A stretch of DNA of 13,458 nt from Spartobacteria bacterium (GCA_025350985.1 JANXWU010000288.1:1-13458); one strand, 5' to 3'. Shown: positions 1 to 7,402, counted from the first letter of the stretch. A program made the numbers and translations. Notes: generated by a model not told the origin, from the sequence alone.

Positions 1-138
1 GGGTGCAAATGATTTTGGTGCGGCGCATGGTGGCATTTCATCGAAAGGTCGGTGCACACGCAAAACCAAAGCCGTTTGAACGGTGATTTCTCGATGCAAA
101 CCACGAGGGCGGTTTGGCTCGCGCTGTGGGAATGTGTT

Positions 139-166
139 TTGCAAAATGCAGGCAAGGCGGCATAAT
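139..166 (+). promoter_or_regulatory. possible sigma-70-type promoter for the prepilin gene
   Basis: TTGCAA at 139-144 (4 of 6 to TTGACA) and CATAAT at 161-166 (5 of 6 to TATAAT) are separated by 16 bp. The GTG start at 189 lies about 22 bp beyond the -10 box. This is a motif match only. The remaining sequence from 1 to 188 shows no gene. Confidence 0.4.
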
Positions 167-188
167 TCCACCGCACCTTTAACCCCTT

Positions 189-1007
189 GTGATCCTCACC
201 CCTCGACCTGACCGAACGCGTGCCTCGCGCCACACCGTTGCCTTCACGCTCTTGGAATTGCTGATCGTCATCACGATCATCATCATCCTGGTGGCTTTGC
301 TCTTTCCGGCACTGAGCGGCGGGACGGAGCGGGCAAATTTGGTGTCCTGCCTGCACAACATGCGGCAACTGGCCTCGGCATCCTATTCCTTCGCTGCGGA
401 CCATGACGGCAATTTGCCGACCAACATTGCGGCCGGCAGCGCGGGCAGCTTTGGAGCAAGCTGGATCTCGGGCTCGCAACCGGTGGCCGATCCGTTGAAA
501 CCAAAAACAGGGGACGGTTTCGACAGTATTAAGAACGGATGCCTGTGGTCTTATGTGAACGATTACCGGGTTTATCTGTGTCCGACTTATGCCAAACTGC
601 GGGAAACGGTGGTGGCGAATGGAGTGTACGTCCGGTCCTATTCGTGGGCCGATTATATGACCTGATACGGCGGAGGAACCACGGTGATGGATAGCACGTG
701 GCCCACCATTCACAGCCTGCGCGACTGCCGCAATCCTTCGCAAATCATCTGGATCGTGGAGGAAAATCCGGGCGGCTATCCACCTGCCGACGGACGCCCA
801 CCTACGAATGACGGTTATTTTCGGGGCAACGGAGCCTACAACGTTGATCGGGCGGGCACTTTCCACCTGACTTCCAACAAGCCCGGAACGGGAAAATGCA
901 ATGTGGTTTTCCTCGACGGTCACGGCGCAACCTTGCGCACGTATCCGGTTAAGGGCCCCGACGATGAATTCTACAAGCTCTACTCCAATTACTTGAACTT
1001 TAAGTAA
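189..1007 (+). pseudogene. type II secretion-type prepilin-like protein, interrupted by one in-frame TGA
   Basis: The frame opens at GTG 189; an in-frame TAA sits just upstream at 180-182. It begins with a prepilin leader of 18 residues ending in Ala, then FTLLE (Glu at +5) and a hydrophobic helix, the type IV pilin/pseudopilin N-terminal methylation signature. Prepilin peptidase would be expected to cut between Ala18 and Phe19. The same frame continues past a TGA at 663-665 (codon 159) for a further 113 codons to TAA at 1005-1007. The second half carries typical family features: a NPSQ segment, an acidic EEN segment and the C-terminal FLDGHGATLR block. Total length (about 272 codons) suits this family, which is highly multi-copy in Verrucomicrobiota and Planctomycetota. 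No frameshift is needed, only the single nonsense codon, so this is a recent pseudogene, a sequencing error, or less likely a readthrough product. The gene has no visible Shine-Dalgarno sequence. Confidence 0.75.
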
Positions 1008-1030
1008 GGGCATCCTGCTTTGTTACCCGC

Positions 1031-1345
1031 ATGAATGTGAAATCCGCCGCTCTGATTGCCGTCTTGCTGATTGTAGGCTGTGTGTGGTTTTTCAAGTCTG
1101 GCAAGGAATACATCAGCCCGGAAAAACAAGAGGCGCTGCTCAAATGTGCCCGGCCCGAATGCAGCGAAGAGTTCACGAAGCAAGTGCCGCTGACTTTTTC
1201 CAAATATCCGGTGAAGTGTCCGAAGTGCGGTCAGACCTCGGCCTTTATCTTGGCGACCTGCTGGAGTTGCACCGCGCACTACGCCTTCGACGCGAAAAAC
1301 CCGCCGGCCAAATGTCCGGCGTGCGGGGTGGAACTGCCGCACTAA
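1031..1345 (+). CDS. small membrane-anchored double zinc-ribbon protein, function unknown
   Basis: This 104-aa protein starts at ATG 1031, 23 bp after the prepilin gene and on the same strand. Residues 5-21 form a hydrophobic segment. It contains I-V-G-C17, which resembles a lipobox, but the hydrophobic run continues past the Cys, so a simple membrane anchor is about as likely as a lipoprotein. The soluble part has four cysteine pairs: C39/C44 (spacing of four), C63-x-x-C66, C77-x-x-C80 and C95-x-x-C98. Two of these are the CPxCG knuckles typical of zinc ribbons, so two Zn sites are expected. I do not recognise the family. The position behind a pseudopilin gene suggests, but does not show, a role in envelope or secretion biology. 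Confidence 0.7.
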   Translation: MNVKSAALIAVLLIVGCVWFFKSGKEYISPEKQEALLKCARPECSEEFTKQVPLTFSKYPVKCPKCGQTSAFILATCWSCTAHYAFDAKNPPAKCPACGVELPH

Positions 1346-1398
1346 CCTGAACCATCTCGGGGTTGGGCAAAAATCTGCGCGTCACACGACTCAGGCAC

Positions 1399-1438
1399 AA
1401 AAAAACGCGGCAGCGAATGAACGCTGCCGCGCGCTTTT
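1399..1438 (-). terminator. bidirectional intrinsic terminator, best for the SWIB gene
   Basis: A perfect 10-bp GC-rich stem pairs 1406-1415 with 1422-1431 around a 6-nt loop. On the minus strand it is followed by seven T (1399-1405 read in reverse). On the plus strand the tail is only CGC then TTTT. It lies about 50 bp past the SWIB stop and 60 bp past the zinc-ribbon stop, so it could serve both convergent genes. Confidence 0.8.
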
Positions 1439-1486
1439 GGGGAGAATGGAAAGCCGCGCGGAGTGGCCGCGCGCCGGGGAGAAAAC

Positions 1487-1777
1487 CTAGCTCAGGTGAC
1501 CGTTCACCAGCTTGGTCATTTCAAACATACTCACTTGTTTCTTGCCGCCGAACACCGCCTTCAAGGCGTCATCGGCATTGATGTTGCGGCGATTTTTTGC
1601 GTCCTGAAGATCGTGCTTCTTGATGTACTCCCAGAGTTTCTTCGCCACTTCGCTGCGAGGAATGGGTTTGCTGCCGACGACGGCCGCGAGCTTGTCATCG
1701 GGCTGCATCGGCTTCATGAAAGCCGGATTGGGTTTGCGTTTTGCTTTGACGGGTTTGGTAGATTTGGTGGTGGCCAT
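1487..1777 (-). CDS. SWIB/MDM2-domain protein with lysine-rich N-terminal tail
   Basis: This is a 96-aa protein. Residues 1-16 are a Lys/Thr/Pro-rich basic tail of the kind seen in histone-H1-like proteins. From about residue 20 to the end it matches the SWIB fold: a helical start with PDDKLAAVVG, then SKPIPRSEVAKKLWEYIKKH, the LQDAKNRRNINADDALKAVF core, and a C-terminal SMFEMTKLVNGHL helix. SWIB domains are best known from eukaryotic chromatin remodellers and from Chlamydiae, where they also occur fused to topoisomerase I. Free-standing forms are found across the PVC bacteria. A DNA-binding or chromatin-organising role is inferred. AGGAGG at 1792-1797 (minus strand) lies 14 nt from the ATG, further than usual. 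The gene is divergent from the Rrf2 gene and ends at a good terminator. Confidence 0.9.
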   Translation of the reverse strand: MATTKSTKPVKAKRKPNPAFMKPMQPDDKLAAVVGSKPIPRSEVAKKLWEYIKKHDLQDAKNRRNINADDALKAVFGGKKQVSMFEMTKLVNGHLS

Positions 1778-2044
1778 GCGTCGCTTTTAATCCTCCTCTC
1801 ACTCGGGGAGCAATCTAAATTTTCCGCAATCCGCACCGCGCCTCCGGCAAATAAAAACTGTCCGCGCCAAAAACCAGCTTGACTTGTTTTTTGGTATTTG
1901 TTTGCGCGCCCCATCCGCGGAACAAATCGGCAGGCGAGATTGCACCGTGATACACAGCACGCCGAGCCCCCCCACCCTTGAGGAACGACCAGCAACGCTT
2001 GGACCATTGGCGGAGCGCACCATTTCGAGCTACTCATCCCAGCG

Positions 2045-2482
2045 ATGCGGATTTCCCGAAAAGCCGAATACGCCCTCCGTGCTCTGGTCTTGCTCGCGCG
2101 CCTCGGGCGATCTGCGCAAATTCACGAAGTCTCCCGGTTGGAAAAAATCCCCGTGAAATTTCTGGAGCAAATCTTACTTGCCCTGAAAAACGCCGGCTGG
2201 CTCACCAGCAAGCGCGGCGTGGGCGGAGGCTACGCTTTGAGAACGGAGCCGGTGCTCATCACCGTCGGCGAAGTGATCCGCCTCATGGACGGCCCGCTGG
2301 CACCCGTCCCGTGCGCAACCGGCCAACCTGCGGAGAAGTGTAGTTGCCCCGATCCGCAACGCTGCGCCTTAAGGATATTTATGACCGGCGTGCGCGCGGA
2401 GTTATCAAAGATGCTCGACCAGCGCACGATCGAAGACATGCTGCGGCTAGCCCCGGACGGTGCCCTAGCCTTCGAGATATAG
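2045..2482 (+). CDS. Rrf2-family transcriptional regulator with a cysteine cluster
   Basis: This is a 145-aa protein, the usual Rrf2 length. The N-terminal winged helix is clear: MRISRKAEYALRALVLLA, then the IPVKFLEQILLALKNAGWL recognition region and the RGVGGGYAL wing. Residues 90-107 carry four cysteines (C90, C99, C101, C107). Rrf2 proteins such as IscR, NsrR and RsrR use three clustered cysteines here to bind an Fe-S cluster, so a redox-, NO- or iron-responsive repressor is a reasonable inference. The spacing differs from the canonical IscR pattern, so the cluster type cannot be read from sequence. No iron-sulfur assembly, cysteine or NO-detoxification gene is adjacent, so the target is unknown. 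The 267-bp gap to the divergent SWIB gene could hold its operator; it contains a CCAAAAA/TTTTTGG dyad at 1867-1894, which I could not tie to a known motif. Confidence 0.92.
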   Translation: MRISRKAEYALRALVLLARLGRSAQIHEVSRLEKIPVKFLEQILLALKNAGWLTSKRGVGGGYALRTEPVLITVGEVIRLMDGPLAPVPCATGQPAEKCSCPDPQRCALRIFMTGVRAELSKMLDQRTIEDMLRLAPDGALAFEI

Positions 2483-2613
2483 CTAAGATTCATCTGTCCG
2501 TTCCCGTCCGTACGCAGCAGTAGCCGACGGCATGAAGGCAAAGTTAGGTTGGAGGGCTTAGTCTCGAAACAGAACTATCGCCGGCCCGTTCCTTGCCCAA
2601 TCAATTCCTGCAT

Positions 2614-2638
2614 GCCTTCGCGAGCGGTGGCTTTTTTT
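2614..2638 (+). terminator. possible intrinsic terminator downstream of the Rrf2 gene
   Basis: An imperfect stem (2614-2619 with 2626-2631, one mismatch and one T-G pair) is followed by seven T at 2632-2638. It is about 130 bp past the Rrf2 stop codon. The stem is short, so this is tentative. Confidence 0.4.
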
Positions 2639-2808
2639 GCTCGATCGCTGGCTGTCGATTTTTTTTCAGCGACTCGCAAAAATCGGCCACGCATGGACAA
2701 CTTTAGCCTAAAAAGATGACGGGTGTTTTTAAGGGACAGACCACACTTCATCGTGTTAATCTCTCGACACAAACGGGTTGTGAAAGCTCTAAAAACAGGT
2801 CATAACCG

Positions 2809-2824
2809 TGGCAGGCTTGTTGCT
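2809..2824 (+). promoter_or_regulatory. sigma-54 (RpoN) type -24/-12 promoter
   Basis: TGGCAGGCTTGTTGCT matches the consensus TGGCACGNNNNTTGCW at every fixed position except C6 to G. The invariant GG (2810-2811) and GC (2822-2823) are separated by exactly 10 nt. A transcript starting about 12 nt past the GC would have a leader of roughly 48 nt before ATG 2883. Sigma-54 promoters need an enhancer-binding activator; I see no clear activator site upstream. Confidence 0.6.
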
Positions 2825-2882
2825 GAAGGCGCGTCCGCCGGGAAATCCGCCAAACCAACTCAAACCCATCAACAGCAAGACC

Positions 2883-3113
2883 ATGCGAAAAAACAACAGC
2901 CTAACAATCTCATTACTCTGCGGGGTCGTAGCGAGCCTGCTCCTAGCCACCACCACTCAAGCCAGAACAGCTGCGAAGGAAGTAGTCGAACCGGTGAAGA
3001 GCAATATGTGCGGTGACTTCGGAGTTTCTTCCGCGACGTTTGGATTGAAAAACGGGCATCGACAGATAGCGGCAGGGTCGTTTAGCTTCGCGCCACGCCG
3101 ATTCGTTCGGTAA
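2883..3113 (+). CDS. short secreted protein, possible N-terminal remnant of an outer-membrane protein
   Basis: This 76-aa frame starts at ATG 2883. Residues 1-27 are a good signal peptide: basic MRKNN, a hydrophobic core, and TTTQA before the likely cut. The start of the mature region (ARTAAKEVVEPVKSNMCGDFGV) resembles the post-signal stretch of PVC outer-membrane proteins. A similar SKAMVEP motif follows the signal peptide of the DUF6268 protein at 7403 in this window. After about residue 50 no beta-strand pattern follows and the frame stops. It is therefore either a small exported protein or a barrel gene that lost most of its length. A sigma-54-type promoter lies about 60 bp upstream and the porin gene starts 25 bp downstream, so co-transcription is likely. 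An upstream in-frame start at 2808 would fall on the promoter and is disfavoured. Confidence 0.45.
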   Translation: MRKNNSLTISLLCGVVASLLLATTTQARTAAKEVVEPVKSNMCGDFGVSSATFGLKNGHRQIAAGSFSFAPRRFVR

Positions 3114-3137
3114 AAATCCAACCAATAAACCACCATT

Positions 3138-4397
3138 ATGTTGTTCAAAAAAATCCCAATGCTTGGCGTCGCCATGACGCTGTGTTTGTTTGCCCTGCCC
3201 CGCCTTAGCGTCGCTGGGGAAGAGACGGTCAAAATCCGCAAAAAAGACGGCAAGGATGCCAAGAAAGTCGTCGAAGAAGAGAAGCCGCGCTTCACCATTT
3301 ACGGATGGGTCGAAGGCGGCTTCACCGGCAACGTCGATTCGCCCAGAGACCGCCAGAACTTCGGCCGTCTTTTTGACGACCGCTCGAAGGAGCCGGTGCT
3401 GAACCAGGCGGTCATCACCGCCGAGCGCACGCTCGATCCGAAGGCCACCGGTTTCGACTGGGGCTTCAAAGCGCAGTTCCTTTTCGGCACCGACGCGCGG
3501 TTCATCCATTCCAAGGGACTGTTCGACAAGACGATGAAGAGCAGCCTTTACCAGCCGGATATTGTTGAGGCCTACCTCAACCTGCATGTGCCGGTGCTGA
3601 CCGAAGGCGGCATTGATGTGAAGCTTGGAAAGTTCGTCACGCTCGAAGGGGCGGAGACGATCGACCCGCGCACAAACATCTTTTATTCGCACAGCTACAT
3701 CTTCAACTTCGGCATTCCGTTTAACCACACCGGCGCGTTGTTCGACCTCCACGCCACGAAGATCGTGGACATCTACGCTGGCGTGACCCGCGGGGTGAAC
3801 ACGAGCATTGAAGACAACAACGAGTCGGTCTCCTTCCATGGCGGCGTCGGCTTGAACTTCGGTGAAGGCAAGTTCGTGGTGCTCGCCAGCACCAGTGTCG
3901 GACCGGAAACCCCGCATGACGACAGCAATTACCGCTATCTGAATGACATCACGGCGACTTGGAAAATCAACGACAAGCTCACGTCGATCACCGACTTGAA
4001 CTTCATCCACGACGACGGAGCCAACGCGAGTGGCTACGGGGTCGCGCAGTACTTCACCTACGCGGTTTGCGAAAAAGTGAGCGTCGGCGTCCGCGGAGAA
4101 ATCTGGCGCGACGAAAAAGGATTTTATGTGGCTTCGTTCGCGGACCCGCATGATCCGATGCGCGCGCTCCGCGGCGAAACGATTACCGACCCGCGCACTG
4201 TGGGTGGCGGCAGCACGACCTACGGCGCTTTGACGCTCGGCCTGAACATCAAGCCGACCGTTCCAAAGCCGCTGGCCGGCCTGGTCATCCGCCCGGAAGT
4301 CCGCGTGGATCATTCGCTCAACAGCACCCGTCCGTTTAACGACTCGAAAGACCGCACGATGTTCACCGCCTCCATCGACGCGATTCTGACTTTCTAA
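3138..4397 (+). CDS. outer-membrane beta-barrel porin (BBP2/OmpL-like family)
   Basis: This is a 419-aa protein. The signal peptide runs to about residue 26 (hydrophobic LGVAMTLCLFALPRLSVA, then GEE). A charged Lys-rich linker follows (KIRKKDGKDAKK). From about residue 52 the protein is a run of alternating amphipathic strands rich in aromatic residues (FTIYGWVEGGFTGNV, WGFKAQFLFGTDARF, VKLGKFVTLEGAETIDP, FFHxxG-like turns). It ends in ILTF, with the C-terminal Phe typical of barrel proteins recognised by the BAM complex. The GKF...GAETIDP and NIFYSHSYIFNFGIPF stretches are characteristic of the putative beta-barrel porin-2 family. Substrate is unknown; passive diffusion of small solutes is inferred. 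ATG 3174 is an alternative start that would shorten the signal peptide. The gene follows the sigma-54-led short ORF and ends at a strong terminator. Confidence 0.85.
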   Translation: MLFKKIPMLGVAMTLCLFALPRLSVAGEETVKIRKKDGKDAKKVVEEEKPRFTIYGWVEGGFTGNVDSPRDRQNFGRLFDDRSKEPVLNQAVITAERTLDPKATGFDWGFKAQFLFGTDARFIHSKGLFDKTMKSSLYQPDIVEAYLNLHVPVLTEGGIDVKLGKFVTLEGAETIDPRTNIFYSHSYIFNFGIPFNHTGALFDLHATKIVDIYAGVTRGVNTSIEDNNESVSFHGGVGLNFGEGKFVVLASTSVGPETPHDDSNYRYLNDITATWKINDKLTSITDLNFIHDDGANASGYGVAQYFTYAVCEKVSVGVRGEIWRDEKGFYVASFADPHDPMRALRGETITDPRTVGGGSTTYGALTLGLNIKPTVPKPLAGLVIRPEVRVDHSLNSTRPFNDSKDRTMFTASIDAILTF

Positions 4398-4416
4398 ACG
4401 CGAAATTCCGTCTCTC

Positions 4417-4455
4417 AAAAAATGCGCCAGGTGAACAGCCTGGCGCATTTTTTTT
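4417..4455 (+). terminator. strong intrinsic terminator after the porin gene
   Basis: A perfect 15-bp stem pairs 4417-4431 with 4439-4453 around a 7-nt loop (4432-4438). It starts with an A-tract and ends in a run of eight T, so it should work in both directions. It lies 20 bp past the porin stop. Confidence 0.92.
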
Positions 4456-4513
4456 AGGGAAAAATGGCTCGCCCCCAAGGCCGTGGGCGCAGGGACAAGC
4501 GACTCTCACAGCA

Positions 4514-5062
4514 ATGAACCATTCCCCCAGCGACAGCCCCCCGGAGAACCCTGCCTCGCCCGCTTCGCCTGACGTGCGCTTTCTGGTGCCAGAGGATCAA
4601 GGGCGCAATCCGGCGATGGCACAGATGGTGCTAGATTTTATTGCGCTCCTCGGGGAACACCAACACCAGTCCACACCCATGAATTTTCTCGTCGTCGATG
4701 ACAACCGTTTGCTCAACCGATTCCTGATCACCTATCTGCACAGCAAGGGTCACGAATGCTCCGCGCTCACCGATGGCACCAAGGTGCTCTCGTGGCTGGA
4801 CTTGAACCCGTGCGACGCGATCATCCTCGATGTCGGCATGCCAAAACTCGACGGACTTTCGCTGATCTCCATGGTCCGCACGGACTATCCGGCACTCCCG
4901 ATCATCATGTTCACCGGCTTGGGTTACGACGAGGAGACGATGCAGGCGGCGCGTTTTGCCGGTGCCAATGGCTACGTCAGCAAAGGGCTCGGACCGACGG
5001 AAATTTATTCCGCCGTGATGCGCGTGCTTCAGCAGACAGCCCCCGTCGTGCAGGCTCAGTAA
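4514..5062 (+). CDS. single-domain response regulator (CheY-like receiver) with N-terminal extension
   Basis: Residues 57-175 form a receiver domain with all catalytic positions: acidic pair D62-D63, phospho-acceptor D106 in ILDVGMPKLDG, T134 and K157. It has no DNA-binding or enzymatic output domain, so it probably acts by protein-protein contact or in a phosphorelay. The first 55 residues are Pro/Ser-rich, followed by a short predicted helix (MAQMVLDFIALL). M56 (ATG 4679) would give a bare receiver and M35 (4616) is a third option. I kept the longest frame because no Shine-Dalgarno sequence decides between them. No histidine kinase is adjacent, so the partner is an orphan or encoded elsewhere. 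It is expected to be cytoplasmic. Confidence 0.9.
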   Translation: MNHSPSDSPPENPASPASPDVRFLVPEDQGRNPAMAQMVLDFIALLGEHQHQSTPMNFLVVDDNRLLNRFLITYLHSKGHECSALTDGTKVLSWLDLNPCDAIILDVGMPKLDGLSLISMVRTDYPALPIIMFTGLGYDEETMQAARFAGANGYVSKGLGPTEIYSAVMRVLQQTAPVVQAQ

Positions 5063-5076
5063 ACGCAAGGCGAAGG

Positions 5077-5129
5077 ATGAGGAATTCGGGATTAAGGAAT
5101 GCCGCGACGTTCCATCCCTGATTTCTCAT
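5077..5129. repeat. imperfect inverted repeat between converging response regulator and aroD
   Basis: The left arm 5077-5099 (ATGAGGAATTC then GGGATTAAGGAA) is an imperfect inverted copy of 5110-5129, whose reverse complement is ATGAGAAATCAGGGATGGAA. The arms share ATGAG, AAT, GGGAT and GGAA blocks. The right arm contains the aroD stop codon (5126-5128). There is no T-tract, so it is not a classic terminator, though it could help end both convergent transcripts. Confidence 0.5.
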
Positions 5130-5833
5130 TCGTCGCTTGGCGCGAGCTCGGCCAGGCGTTTTTTTAATAGCAACGCAGGCCATTGCCCGGGCACCGCCGC
5201 TTGATCGAGGAAGCCGTAATTCAGCACGGAGCCCGCCTGCGCGAACAACAAACGCGAGACTTTTCCGAAACGTCCCATGCCCATCACGCTCAACGGCAAC
5301 CGCGCGCCAGCGTGCAGGAATCCCAGCAACTCCGCCACGTCGGACGCAGTCTTCGTGACCGTTGCGATCTTGAAAATATCGGCCCCGGCATGTGCCGCCG
5401 CTTTCGCCAGCGCGACCAATTTTTTTTGTGGCGGCGTCTTTTTGAAATCGTGATGCGACAGGATCACTCCGATTTTTTGCGCACGCGCGGCCGCGGCGAT
5501 GGAGCCGAGTTCTTTCACCGACGCCAGCTCCAGGTCCACGAACGCGGCGTGCGGCAGAAATTTTTCCAGCATCCCGATCCGGGTCGCGAGGCTCAGCGCG
5601 TTTGCTCCGCCCTCGCGCGAGCCGCGCACGGTCAGGATCACAGGAATCGCCAGGCGCGGTGCGAGACGCGCCACCTGCTCCAATTCCGAAACGAGCAGGT
5701 CCAGTCGCAGTTCCACGAAATCGACGGCGCCTGGACGGAGCCGCGCCGCCGCCTGCAAGCCGCGTCGCGAGTAAACCGCGCCCACGACCTTGGGCCCGCC
5801 GCGCAGGGCCGCGGCTGCGTTTGGAAAATGCAT
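5126..5833 (-). CDS. aroD: type I 3-dehydroquinate dehydratase
   Basis: It converts 3-dehydroquinate to 3-dehydroshikimate in the shikimate pathway to aromatic amino acids, through a Schiff-base intermediate in a TIM barrel. From ATG 5833 it is 235 aa, close to other type I enzymes (E. coli about 250). Visible motifs in order are VELRLD (41-45, with substrate-binding Glu/Arg), ILTVR (R70), LSHHDF (catalytic His128), DIFKIAT (Schiff-base Lys155), the SVMGMG..GKVSR segment with its substrate-binding Arg, and the C-terminal VPGQ loop. An in-frame TTG at 5872 would add 13 residues with a basic, unconserved look, so I preferred the ATG. No other aro gene is nearby. The start is 50 bp from the divergent sugar-transferase gene, and the stop lies inside an inverted repeat. 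Confidence 0.93.
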   Translation of the reverse strand: MHFPNAAAALRGGPKVVGAVYSRRGLQAAARLRPGAVDFVELRLDLLVSELEQVARLAPRLAIPVILTVRGSREGGANALSLATRIGMLEKFLPHAAFVDLELASVKELGSIAAAARAQKIGVILSHHDFKKTPPQKKLVALAKAAAHAGADIFKIATVTKTASDVAELLGFLHAGARLPLSVMGMGRFGKVSRLLFAQAGSVLNYGFLDQAAVPGQWPALLLKKRLAELAPSDE

Positions 5834-5883
5834 CGCTTTTGATTTAATTTTACACGACTTTCGACTTCCCAAAGTTCCCCCGG

Positions 5884-7272
5884 ATGCTCCGCCGAAAACA
5901 AGAATTTAATTTGCAATTCCACCAACTGGTGGACGGCGCGGTGCTCGCGCTCGCTTTCTGGGGCGCGCACGTTCTGCGTTCCTACGGAGCCAGCCGCGGG
6001 CCGCTGGATCCCATTTCGCCCTTCAACGAATTTCGCTGGATGCTCTTTGTCACGGTGCCATTCGGGCCGCTCTTTCTGGAACTCCAGTCCTTTTACCTTC
6101 ACCCGCTGGAGAAAAATTTCTGGAAGTCGCTCTCTCAAATGGCCCGCGCCGCCTTCTGGCTGTGCCTGATTTTTGGCGCCTGCTGGATGTTCCTGCATCT
6201 AGAGGTGCCCAGCCGCGCCGTGCTGGTCCTTTTCGGCCTGCTCGCCGCCGCCCTACTTGGCATTCGCGAGTGGATCACCATTTTGTATTTGCATCAGCGC
6301 GTCCGCAGTGGGGCCATGAGGGAGTCCGTCCTGCTTGCGGGCGTGGCACTCGACATCGAGCAGCTCAAGAAAACCTTCACGCCCGACCAGATGATGCAGA
6401 TGAACATCATGGGCGAGATCGACATTGAGCGGCAACCCATCGGCGACCTCGTCCACGCCCTGCACGAACATTCCATCAGCCGCGTCATCCTCGCCGGCGG
6501 CCATAGCCATCTCAATCGCATCCAGGAAGCGATCGGCGTGTGCGAACTCGAAGGCGTGGAAGCGTGGCTGCTGGCCGATTTCATCAAGACCAGCATCGCG
6601 CGCCCGGACTTCGACATGATGGGATCGCGCGCCATGCTGGTCTTTCGCACGACGCCGGAAATCTCTTGGGCTCTGATGGTGAAAAGCGTGATTGACCGCG
6701 TCGGAGCCGCAATTTTGCTGCTGCTGTCGTCGCCGTTTTTTCTCCTCGCCGCTGCCGGCATCCGGCTCACCTCGCCGGGACCGATCATCTTTCGGCAAAA
6801 GCGCGCCGGCAAAAACGGCAAGCCGTTCACCATGTTCAAATTTCGCACCATGGAAACCGACGCCGAAATGCGCCAGGCCGAACTCGCCGCGTTCAATCAA
6901 ATGGTCGGCCCCGTTTTCAAAGTCGCCCGCGACCCGCGCGTCACCCCATTCGGCCGCTGGCTGCGCAAATGCAGCATCGACGAACTGCCGCAACTGGTGA
7001 ACGTCCTCAAGGGGAGCATGAGCCTCGTCGGCCCGCGACCACTGCCCATTTACGAGGTGGAAAAATTTGAGAACGCAGCGCAGCGTCGGCGCTTGAGTGT
7101 GAAGCCGGGACTGACCTGCCTGTGGCAGGTGAGCGGGCGGAATGAGGTGAAGGATTTCCGCGAATGGGTGCGGCTCGATCTCAAATACATCGACAACTGG
7201 TCCATTTGGCTGGACTTGAAAATTCTGCTCAAAACGATCCCGGCGGTGCTCTCGGGTTTTGGCGCAAAATAG
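5884..7272 (+). CDS. polyprenyl-phosphate sugar-1-phosphate transferase (WbaP/WcaJ-like)
   Basis: This 462-aa inner-membrane protein would start exopolysaccharide or O-antigen assembly by moving a sugar-1-phosphate from a nucleotide sugar to undecaprenyl phosphate. The layout matches the long polyisoprenyl-phosphate hexose transferases. There are four hydrophobic segments (about 16-32, 52-69, 88-106, 111-127), a central nucleotide-fold-like domain (about 145-250), a re-entrant hydrophobic segment (about 270-295), and a catalytic domain. The catalytic domain carries [13 protein letters not shown] (362-370, with the Asp-Glu pair), SLVGPRP (to 386) and [14 protein letters not shown] (407-420). 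The usual GLTGLWQ has Cys instead of the second Gly here. The transferred sugar cannot be read from sequence. No other polysaccharide genes follow, so it appears to act with loci elsewhere. Confidence 0.93.
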   Translation: MLRRKQEFNLQFHQLVDGAVLALAFWGAHVLRSYGASRGPLDPISPFNEFRWMLFVTVPFGPLFLELQSFYLHPLEKNFWKSLSQMARAAFWLCLIFGACWMFLHLEVPSRAVLVLFGLLAAALLGIREWITILYLHQRVRSGAMRESVLLAGVALDIEQLKKTFTPDQMMQMNIMGEIDIERQPIGDLVHALHEHSISRVILAGGHSHLNRIQEAIGVCELEGVEAWLLADFIKTSIARPDFDMMGSRAMLVFRTTPEISWALMVKSVIDRVGAAILLLLSSPFFLLAAAGIRLTSPGPIIFRQKRAGKNGKPFTMFKFRTMETDAEMRQAELAAFNQMVGPVFKVARDPRVTPFGRWLRKCSIDELPQLVNVLKGSMSLVGPRPLPIYEVEKFENAAQRRRLSVKPGLTCLWQVSGRNEVKDFREWVRLDLKYIDNWSIWLDLKILLKTIPAVLSGFGAK

Positions 7273-7402
7273 CCGCGTGGAAAAAACGTCGTGGTTTCCC
7301 GGAGGGCGCGCTCCGCGAAAATTCAGGCGATTGGTGCTTTGCACACCTCGGGTCGTCTGATAGTCGAATCGGTGCGCGCGAGAAAGCGCCACCCAACCAA
7401 CC

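Larger units (their letters stand above)
2483..2882 (+). other. 400-bp gene-free region between rrf2-type gene and outer-membrane genes
   Basis: No convincing coding sequence is present. The region holds a weak hairpin-plus-T tract (2614-2638), another T-run at 2660-2667, and near its end a sigma-54-type promoter (2809-2824). A poorer sigma-70-like pair overlaps that promoter (TTGTGA 2778-2783, CATAAC 2801-2806, 17-bp spacer). I could not recognise any riboswitch or tRNA fold. Confidence 0.6.

Noticed and set aside
663..665. TGA as selenocysteine or a reassigned codon
   Set aside because: Prepilins are not selenoproteins, no SECIS-like hairpin was evident after the TGA, and several genes here use TGA as a normal stop.
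1867..1894. CCAAAAA/TTTTTGG dyad as an Rrf2 operator
   Set aside because: The dyad is short, about 150 bp from the Rrf2 start, and does not resemble IscR or NsrR sites closely enough to annotate.
2483..2882. Riboswitch in the leader of the outer-membrane genes
   Set aside because: I could not recognise any known aptamer, and the sigma-54-type start would lie downstream of most of this region.
2943..4478. Long open frame (about 510 codons) on the minus strand opposite the porin gene
   Set aside because: It mirrors the porin codons in a GC-rich gene. It has no recognisable motif, while the plus-strand frame has a signal peptide, barrel strands and a C-terminal Phe.
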